In this document: positions 58,685 to 64,000 of the stretch, piece by piece | Layout: the number at the start of each line of letters is the position of its first letter | Numbering within the stretch: the stretch's first letter is position 1 | Assembly (NCBI GenBank): GCA_022824225.1 | Contig: JAJEAH010000076.1 | Location: 1 to 64,000 of the forward strand | DNA: 64,000 nt | Source: Chloroflexota bacterium | Lineage (GTDB): Bacteria; Chloroflexota; UBA11872; VXOZ01 | Direction: 5' to 3' | Program-made: the position numbers and the translations under genes | The notes under the pieces: generated by a model | Seen by the model: only the letters and a program-made list of their open reading frames with translations | Databases searched by the model: none | Told to the model about the DNA's origin: nothing

Positions 58685-59554
58685 ATGCCCATGTCAAATG
58701 CCAAGGGTGGGATGCGCAAAGTGGCTGATTCCATAGTCGTGATCGGGCTACTGCTTATCGGTTTCGTCGTGGGTATCGTCGTGCTGGCGCGTATCCTGCG
58801 GCTGGAAGACTCCTTCATCTACTTTCCCGATCACGAGACTTACATGACGCCTGCGGAGTTCGGTCTGGCTTACGAGGAGGTCCGGTTTGGGGAAGGGGGG
58901 CGCTTGCACGGGTGGTTCGTGCCCGGCCGCACGGACGTGACCATCCTCTGGTTCCACGGCAACGCGAGCAACCTTTCGCATCCCGGGCGGGTGGAGTTCA
59001 TCAAGCTGCTGCACGAGCGGCTGGGCGTCGGGTTCTTCATCTTCGATTACCGGGGGTATGGGCAGAGCTCCGGCAAACCCTCTGAGGAAGGCCTCTACCA
59101 GGATGCGCGTGACGCGCTGGCGTGCTTACAAGGCCGCGACGACGTGAATCCCGACCGCATCGTCTACTACGGCAGGTCGCTGGGCGGCGCGGTGGCGTCC
59201 CATCTCGCCACTGAGAGTACGCCCTACCGACTGATCCTTGAGTCCACGTTTACCTCCACGCCGGACATGGCCCGCGTGGTCTTCCCGTTTCTGCCGCTGC
59301 GTCCCCTGCTCTACACGCGCTACAGCAGCCGTGACTATCTGGCCGCCGTCCACGCGCCCGTGCTCATCATCCACGGCGACCGCGACAATACCGTGCCGCC
59401 GCGCCACGCCGACGATCTCTACAACGCCGCCAACGAGCCGAAGCAACTCTATGTCGTCCGGGGCGCCGACCACAACGACGTGCACTACGCCGGCGGCGAG
59501 CGGTATCTGGAAGTGTTTGCAGAGTTTCTCGGTCTGCCGCTGGCGCCGGAGTGA
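58685..59554 (+). CDS. Membrane-anchored alpha/beta hydrolase (BEM46/YfhR-like)
   Basis: 289 aa. A membrane helix (SIVVIGLLLIGFVVGIVVLARIL, residues 16-38) anchors an alpha/beta hydrolase. The oxyanion segment is WFHGNASN, the nucleophile elbow GRSLGG, with an acidic residue in HGDRDNTVP and catalytic histidine in GADHNDVHY. This matches the BEM46/ABHD13-like group; a lipid or peptide ester may be the substrate. The first of two close ATG codons is used. Its stop lies four bases from a MITE-like element. Confidence 0.9.
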   Translation: MPMSNAKGGMRKVADSIVVIGLLLIGFVVGIVVLARILRLEDSFIYFPDHETYMTPAEFGLAYEEVRFGEGGRLHGWFVPGRTDVTILWFHGNASNLSHPGRVEFIKLLHERLGVGFFIFDYRGYGQSSGKPSEEGLYQDARDALACLQGRDDVNPDRIVYYGRSLGGAVASHLATESTPYRLILESTFTSTPDMARVVFPFLPLRPLLYTRYSSRDYLAAVHAPVLIIHGDRDNTVPPRHADDLYNAANEPKQLYVVRGADHNDVHYAGGERYLEVFAEFLGLPLAPE

Positions 59555-59558
59555 GCAA

Positions 59559-59854
59559 GTAAGGGCACGATATATCGCAATGCTGTCGCCTAAAACTGCT
59601 GAGCACCGTACTACCCGTTCGTGCTGAGCTTGTCGAAGTATGAACGGGTAGTACGGTGCGCCACAACCAACCCGCTATTCACCGTTCGGCCCTTCGGCAA
59701 GCTCAGGATCGGGATAGGCGGGCTCAAAGCCTGCCTTGTACGTGATACGGGGGCAAACGGCTGTGCGCACGCTCATCCGACTCTCAAGATTTGGTGGGAC
59801 AGCGGCATGCAATATAGTTTAATGCGACAACATTGCGCTATATCGCGCCCCTAC
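59559..59854. mobile_element. MITE-like element with ~36-bp imperfect terminal inverted repeats
   Basis: The left end GTAAGGGCACGATATATCGC and following bases to 59594 match, inverted, the right end (59818-59854; GCGACAACATTGCGCTATAT then CGCGCCCCTACG) at about four of five positions. Both ends start with the GTAGGGGCACGA core of the solo palindromes elsewhere. The interior is 220 bases, has no coding capacity and carries a separate hairpin at 59603. Confidence 0.65.
59603..59659. repeat. 18-bp perfect inverted repeat around GCTGAGCTTGTCGAAG
   Basis: GCACCGTACTACCCGTTC and its exact reverse complement flank a 21-base loop containing GTGCTGAGCTTGTCGAAG. Only the inner GTTC belongs to the dispersed repeat; the outer twelve bases of each arm are specific for this site. 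Confidence 0.93.
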
Positions 59855-59927
59855 GTTTTGGGCAAGGCGACCCTTACTGCGGCTAGTGGCGTTGCTTGGC
59901 CATCTCGTCCCTTGTTGGGTGTATGCC

Positions 59928-60656
59928 CTAGTCTTCCAGCAACTCCACGTCCGCGTACCACGCGGTGATCGTGCCGCCGCTACCGTCGTGGTGGCGGCTG
60001 ACCGGCCGGCCGACGATCGCGCCGGGTTGCGCGGCAATGGGCCGGCTGAACATGGGGCCGGCCACGACGCAGGTGTGAAACTCGCCATTCTCGCCTAGCG
60101 GGTCGGTGCCTGCGGGTAGGTCGTCCAGGAACGACTGATCGAACCAACGCCCGGCAAAGCTGCGGTCGAGCTTGGAAGTCGGGCTGACGGCGGTGACGAT
60201 GGCTTTTAGCCCTGAACGCAACATGGTTTGGGCAAGCTCCGCCGTCGGCATGCCCCAGACTGGGAAGATGGCCTCGAACCCGGTGCCCGCGAGCTTGGCT
60301 TCCCGATATGCGCGGATGTCCTCCAGGAAGAGATCGCCAAAGGCGAAGGTGTCTGCCGTTAGCTCCGGCGGCAGGCTGCGTACCATATCGAGAAAAGCGG
60401 CCATCGCCGCTTCGTATTCTTCGTTGGAGCACGGATAGGGAATGGGAATCTCGTAGAGCGGCAAGCCCAGCCGCTTCGCCTGCACACGCAGCACCGGCAC
60501 CGGCGTCGCCTGTATCGCTACGCGGTCAAAGTGCGGCGTCACCGTCGTGAAGATGCCGCGCACGTCGTACCGCTCCGGCTGCTGCCGCAGCACGTGCAAC
60601 GCCCACGCGGAGTCTTTGCCCGAGGACCAGGAAACGAGCACCGGTTGCGCTGTCAT
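59928..60656 (-). CDS. Adenine nucleotide alpha hydrolase, Dph6-like ATP-pyrophosphatase
   Basis: 242-aa PP-loop ATPase. The signature SWSSGKDSAWALHVL lies at residues 9-23. The conserved YEIPIPYPCSNEEYE and AFGDLFLEDIRAYRE segments and FPVWGMPTAEL are those of the diphthine-ammonia ligase (Dph6) group. Bacteria do not make diphthamide, so its amidation substrate must differ. The family assignment is firm, the function open. No clear ribosome site precedes the ATG; a palindromic repeat lies 21 bases upstream and so could affect its transcription. Confidence 0.87.
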   Translation of the reverse strand: MTAQPVLVSWSSGKDSAWALHVLRQQPERYDVRGIFTTVTPHFDRVAIQATPVPVLRVQAKRLGLPLYEIPIPYPCSNEEYEAAMAAFLDMVRSLPPELTADTFAFGDLFLEDIRAYREAKLAGTGFEAIFPVWGMPTAELAQTMLRSGLKAIVTAVSPTSKLDRSFAGRWFDQSFLDDLPAGTDPLGENGEFHTCVVAGPMFSRPIAAQPGAIVGRPVSRHHDGSGGTITAWYADVELLED

Positions 60657-60676
60657 TGTGGAATCACAATCGTAAC

Positions 60677-60712
60677 AACCGTAGGGGCACGATATATCGT
60701 GCCCCTACCGTT
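60677..60712. repeat. 36-bp near-perfect palindrome (TAGGGGCACGA family, copy 4)
   Basis: The core GTAGGGGCACGATA and its exact complement is extended by AAC/GTT with one mismatch. The centre is ATAT instead of CATG. It lies in the 76-base gap between the Dph6-like gene and the molybdenum-hydroxylase operon, inside the promoter region of the former. Confidence 0.93.
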
Positions 60713-60732
60713 ACTCTCAAATTCGGATACTG

Positions 60733-61605
60733 TCACCCGGCCCGCGACAGCGCCTCCTCTATTGCCCTTGCGGCGAAGACCGTCGTCAGGTGTTCGCGGT
60801 ATTCGGCAGAGGCGTGGAGGTCGTCGTTGAGGTCCTCGATGTTGGCGGCGGCGCGATTGGCGGCGCGGCGGATTACTGCCGCATCGACGTGCTTGCCCTT
60901 GAGGATGCGCTCGGTGTTGCGCGCCCGGACCGCCGTCGGTCCGGCGCCGGTCACGCCAATGCGCGCGTCCGTGCACACGCCGTCGTCGCCGACCGTAATC
61001 GCCGCCGCCACGCCCACCACAGCGTAGTGGGAGGCCTTATTCGGCAGCTTCTTGTAGGCAACGCCGGTGCCCGCAGCCAAAGCCGGCACGCGGATCTCGG
61101 TCAGAATCTCGTTGGGTCGCAGCGCCGTGGTCAGCAGATCGCGGAAGAAGCGGTCGATAGCAATGGTACGGCCGGAACGGGCCGTTGCCGTGACCAACTC
61201 AAAATTCAGCGCCAGCGCCAGAGCGGGAAAGTCGCCCGCCGGGTCGGCGTGGGCCAAGCTGCCGCCGATGGTGCCTTTGTTCTGCACCTGCACGTCGCCC
61301 ACCTCACCGGCGGCTGCCGCCAGGGCAGGCACACGCTCTTGCACGAGGGCCGAATTCTTGATGTCGTGGTAGGTTGACATAGCGCCAATGGCCAGGCCGC
61401 CGTCGTCGGCCTCACTGATGAAGCGCAGTTCGGAAATCCTGCCCAGGTCGATCAGGCACTGCGGTGTACTGAGCCGCAGTTTCATGATGGGCAGCAGGCT
61501 GTGGCCGCCGGCCAGCAATTTCGCCTCGTCCCCGTGCCGCCGCAGCAGCCGCAGGGCGTCGGCAACACTTGTCGGTGCGTAGTAGTCAAACGCTTGCGGG
61601 ATCAC
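60733..61605 (-). CDS. FAD-binding medium subunit of a xanthine-dehydrogenase-family enzyme
   Basis: 290-aa subunit (CoxM/CutM type) that carries electrons from the iron-sulfur subunit through FAD. The FAD-binding segments are LLAGGHSLLPIMKLR (residues about 30-44) and NKGTIGGSLAHADPAGD (109-125); the C-terminal CoxM domain has IGVTGAGPTAVRA. It starts with GTG, overlapping the large-subunit stop as GTGA, with GGAGG six bases upstream, so both subunits are coupled. Confidence 0.94.
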   Translation of the reverse strand: MIPQAFDYYAPTSVADALRLLRRHGDEAKLLAGGHSLLPIMKLRLSTPQCLIDLGRISELRFISEADDGGLAIGAMSTYHDIKNSALVQERVPALAAAAGEVGDVQVQNKGTIGGSLAHADPAGDFPALALALNFELVTATARSGRTIAIDRFFRDLLTTALRPNEILTEIRVPALAAGTGVAYKKLPNKASHYAVVGVAAAITVGDDGVCTDARIGVTGAGPTAVRARNTERILKGKHVDAAVIRRAANRAAANIEDLNDDLHASAEYREHLTTVFAARAIEEALSRAG

Positions 61606-63983
61606 GAGCGGCCTCCTCTCCGGCTACGGCCATGAGTTTGCAGCACCCGCCAGATGCGCTCGGCGGTCATGGGTATGTCCACGTGCGTCACGCCGAGATG
61701 CGAGAGCGCGTCCACCACCGCGTTGGCAACCGTCGGCGTGGCGGAAATGGTCGCCATCTCGCCGATGCCCTTGGCGCCCAGCGGGTTGACCGGGCTCGGC
61801 GTCACCGTGCGGTCTAATTCGAACATGGGGAACTCTTGAGCGAACGGCATGGCGTAGTCCATGAGCGAACCGGATACAAGCTGGCCTTCCTCGTCCCAGA
61901 CCGCCTGCTCCAGCAGCGCCTGGCCGATGCCTTGCGCCAAGCCGCCGTGGATTTGTCCCTCAACCAGTGTGGGATTGATGACGGTCCCGCAGTCGTCCAC
62001 GGACACATAGCGCTTCAATGAAACCTCGCCGGTGTCCTGGTCAATCTCGACCACAGCGATATGCGCGCTGAAGGGGAACGTGAGTCCCGGCGGCTCCCAG
62101 AACGAGACCGCCTCCAGGCCGGGCTGTTCATCCTCCGGCAGCAACTGACCGTCGTAGGCTTCAGACCCTACCTCGGCCCAGGTAACATATTGGTCCGGCA
62201 TGTCCTGCACGGAGAACAGGCCGTCTTCCAGCGTGACAAGCTGGGGGTCGAGCGTATCTTCGAGCTTGTTCTCCAGGAGCGCCGTCGCGATGCGCGTGGC
62301 CTTGTCTTTGATCTGCTCGTTGGCTTTCAGGATGGCCGTGCCGCCCACCACCAGCGTGCGGCTGCCAAAGGTGCCGACGCCGCGGGCGACGATGCTCGTA
62401 TCGCCGTGTATGACCTCCACGTCCTCAAAAGGCACGCCAAGGTCATCGGCTACAATCTGCGCGAATGACGTCTCCTCGCCCTGGCCGTGGGGCGATGCGC
62501 CGGTGAGCACTGTCACCTTGCCCATGGGGTCAACGCGGACGGTAGCGCTTTCGAAACCGCCCAGGCCGCCGGTGGAGGCGGCGGGACCGAATCCGCAGAC
62601 CTCGGTGGTCACAGTCACGCCGATGCCCATGAGCTTGCCGTCCTTGCGCGCGGCCTTTTGCTCGGCGCGCAGGTCGTCGTAGCCCGCGATTTCCAGCGCC
62701 TTGTCCAGGGCCGCGTCATAGTCGGCGGAGTCGTAGACCATGCCGGTAGGCGTTTCGTACGGGAAGGCGTCCTTGGGTATGAAGTTCTTGCGCCGTACGG
62801 CTACGGGGTCTTTGCCGGTGGCGTCGGCGATCAAGTCCATCACCCGTTCGATGATGTACGCCGCCTCTGGCCGTCCGGCGCCGCGATAGGCGTCGTAGGG
62901 GATCTTATTGGTGAAGACGCCAATGGTGGTCCAGCCGATGTCGCGGCACCCGTAGACTCCCGGCGCCAGCGACGGCGTCAGAGTGGGGATAACGTGGGAA
63001 ATCACCTGGGCGTAGGCCCCAAGATCGGCGTAGATCTTCAGCTTCATGCCGAGCAGCGTGCCGTCTTTCTTGTAGGCGGCCTGCACGTACTGCGCCTGGC
63101 CCCGCCCGTGGCTGGTTGAGACGAAGTGCTCGGTGCGGTCTTCCGCCCACTTGACCGGCCGGTTGACTTCCCGGGCAAGTATGACGGCGATGAGCGACTC
63201 GGAGTAGGTATTGATCTTGCAGCCGAAGCCGCCGCCCACGTCGATGGCGATGACGCGCAGCTTGTTCTCCGGCATGCCCAGCATCTTGGCCGCGACCATG
63301 CGCTCGATATGTGGGTTCTGGGTGGTGACCCAGAGGGTGGCGTTGCCGCTGCTGCGTTCGTATTCCGCCACCGTTGCCCGCGGCTCCATGGGATTGGGAA
63401 TGAGGCGCGGCTGCTCCATGCGCGCTTCCACCACGCCGTCGGCCTCGGCAAAGGCGCGGTCGGGGTCGCCCGCCTGATCGGAGGCTTCGTAGCAAAGATT
63501 GGAGCCCATTTCCGCGAAGATGACCGGTTGGTCGGCGTCCGCCGCCGTTTCCATATCCGTCACGACAGGCAAGGGTTCGTAATCGACTTCGATAAGGTCG
63601 AGGGCGTCCCGCGCCGCCGCCCGCGAGGTTGCGACCACTACGGCCACGGGCTCGCCGACGTAATTCGCTTTCGTCGCCGCCATCGGCCAGCGCTCGGGAT
63701 ACTGCATGCCCTCCAAGATGGCAAAGAGCGGAAACGGTTCGGCGCAGCGCTCGTTGATTTCCGCGCCGGTCAAGACTGCCAATACGTCGGGGCTGGCCGC
63801 CGCCGCAGACGTATCGATGCCGTCTATGCGCGCGTGGGCGTACGGACTGCGCAACACCGCGAAGTACGCCATGCCCGGCAGCATGACGTCGTCGGTATAC
63901 TTGCCCTCGCCGGTGATGAGACGAGGGTCCTCCTTGCGCTTCACGCGCGAACCGATTAGTTTCGATACTTGGCCCGCGATCAT
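61602..63983 (-). CDS. Molybdenum hydroxylase large subunit (form-II CODH-like)
   Basis: 793-aa catalytic subunit binding the molybdenum cofactor. The active-site loop reads AYRGAGR (residues 365-371). True aerobic CO dehydrogenases carry AYxCSFR, so this is the form-II type, whose substrates are usually N-heterocycles, aldehydes or unknown compounds. Other landmarks are GGGFGCKI, PHGQGEETSFAQI and the catalytic glutamate in AKGIGEMA near the C-terminus. AAAGGAG lies eight bases before the ATG. It is co-transcribed with the FAD subunit; the small iron-sulfur subunit is not visible and may lie upstream, beyond the right edge. Confidence 0.95.
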   Translation of the reverse strand: MIAGQVSKLIGSRVKRKEDPRLITGEGKYTDDVMLPGMAYFAVLRSPYAHARIDGIDTSAAAASPDVLAVLTGAEINERCAEPFPLFAILEGMQYPERWPMAATKANYVGEPVAVVVATSRAAARDALDLIEVDYEPLPVVTDMETAADADQPVIFAEMGSNLCYEASDQAGDPDRAFAEADGVVEARMEQPRLIPNPMEPRATVAEYERSSGNATLWVTTQNPHIERMVAAKMLGMPENKLRVIAIDVGGGFGCKINTYSESLIAVILAREVNRPVKWAEDRTEHFVSTSHGRGQAQYVQAAYKKDGTLLGMKLKIYADLGAYAQVISHVIPTLTPSLAPGVYGCRDIGWTTIGVFTNKIPYDAYRGAGRPEAAYIIERVMDLIADATGKDPVAVRRKNFIPKDAFPYETPTGMVYDSADYDAALDKALEIAGYDDLRAEQKAARKDGKLMGIGVTVTTEVCGFGPAASTGGLGGFESATVRVDPMGKVTVLTGASPHGQGEETSFAQIVADDLGVPFEDVEVIHGDTSIVARGVGTFGSRTLVVGGTAILKANEQIKDKATRIATALLENKLEDTLDPQLVTLEDGLFSVQDMPDQYVTWAEVGSEAYDGQLLPEDEQPGLEAVSFWEPPGLTFPFSAHIAVVEIDQDTGEVSLKRYVSVDDCGTVINPTLVEGQIHGGLAQGIGQALLEQAVWDEEGQLVSGSLMDYAMPFAQEFPMFELDRTVTPSPVNPLGAKGIGEMATISATPTVANAVVDALSHLGVTHVDIPMTAERIWRVLQTHGRSRRGGRS

Positions 63984-64000
63984 TGCCTCGCTCCTTTACT

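Noticed and set aside
59928-60656. Naming the PP-loop gene dph6 outright
   Set aside because: The target modification does not exist in bacteria, so the gene symbol would imply a function that is unlikely here.
61602-63983. Naming the large subunit coxL, carbon-monoxide dehydrogenase
   Set aside because: The active-site loop is AYRGAGR rather than AYxCSFR.

Overview
This window is a GC-rich bacterial chromosome segment. The mix of genes points to the Chloroflexota, probably a heterotrophic, aerobic, environmental or sponge/marine-type lineage such as the Dehalococcoidia/SAR202 groups. That assignment is inference: it rests on several Gfo/Idh/MocA oxidoreductases, DUF3604, creatininase, DUF362, DUF4872 and MmgE/PrpD genes, a form-II CO-dehydrogenase-like molybdenum hydroxylase, a Tat-lipoprotein solute-binding protein, and very abundant small palindromic repeats. 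No 16S rRNA, tRNA or phylogenetic marker was available to test it.

Layout. 1-7.7 kb: MBL-fold hydrolase, orphan sugar-type binding protein, MurJ flippase, and an overlapping PadR regulator/HAAS-TPR pair, then a repeat-rich spacer. 7.7-12.4 kb: guaB, then a three-Cys-motif protein with its TcmP partner, then a GH43/GH32-like beta-propeller. 12.4-17.6 kb: a repeat cluster, cytochrome c, two Gfo/Idh oxidoreductases and a sugar-phosphate-isomerase-type TIM barrel. 17.9-19.8 kb: an AT-richer OLD-like ATPase/DUF4276 pair that looks like an acquired defence cassette. 19.8-27.4 kb: a NagB-like deaminase, then rodZ-like, pgsA, a beta-hydroxyacid dehydrogenase and an Ldh2 dehydrogenase, the last three coupled by overlapping stop/start codons; then a DnaQ-type exonuclease fused to a UvrC-type GIY-YIG nuclease and a small membrane protein. 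27.5-35.6 kb: SDR, MmgE/PrpD, DUF362, a TPR lipoprotein and a BtrH/DUF4872 protein, separated by long repeat-filled spacers. 35.6-40.4 kb: family-4 uracil-DNA glycosylase and an accessory stretch with a retropepsin-like pair, a possible PD-(D/E)XK protein, a secreted metalloprotease with an internally duplicated domain, and a small coiled-coil membrane protein. 40.5-48 kb: a minus-strand housekeeping block pnp-dapB-(uma2)-asd-(nudix)-dapA, which contains the first steps of the diaminopimelate/lysine branch. 48.5-64 kb: an orphan membrane coiled-coil gene, DUF3604, nucleoside phosphorylase, a third Gfo/Idh protein, an unknown protein, HAD, creatininase, a DUF433/PIN-like toxin-antitoxin candidate, an alpha/beta hydrolase, a Dph6-like ATPase, and the medium and large subunits of a molybdenum hydroxylase whose operon runs off the right edge.

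The most distinctive non-genic signal is the repeat content. Four copies of a perfect or near-perfect 28-40 bp palindrome share the core TAGGGGCACGA. A ~296 bp MITE-like element has terminal inverted repeats built from the same core. A second palindrome family has the core GCTGAGCTTGTCGAAG. Five tandem arrays have periods of about 21, 32, 53, 61 and 119 bp. The arms of several palindromes extend symmetrically into sequence that differs at every locus, which suggests an unusual propagation mechanism. The best candidates for poorly described protein systems are the three-Cys/TcmP pair, the ATPase/DUF4276 pair and the DUF5678-like/retropepsin pair.
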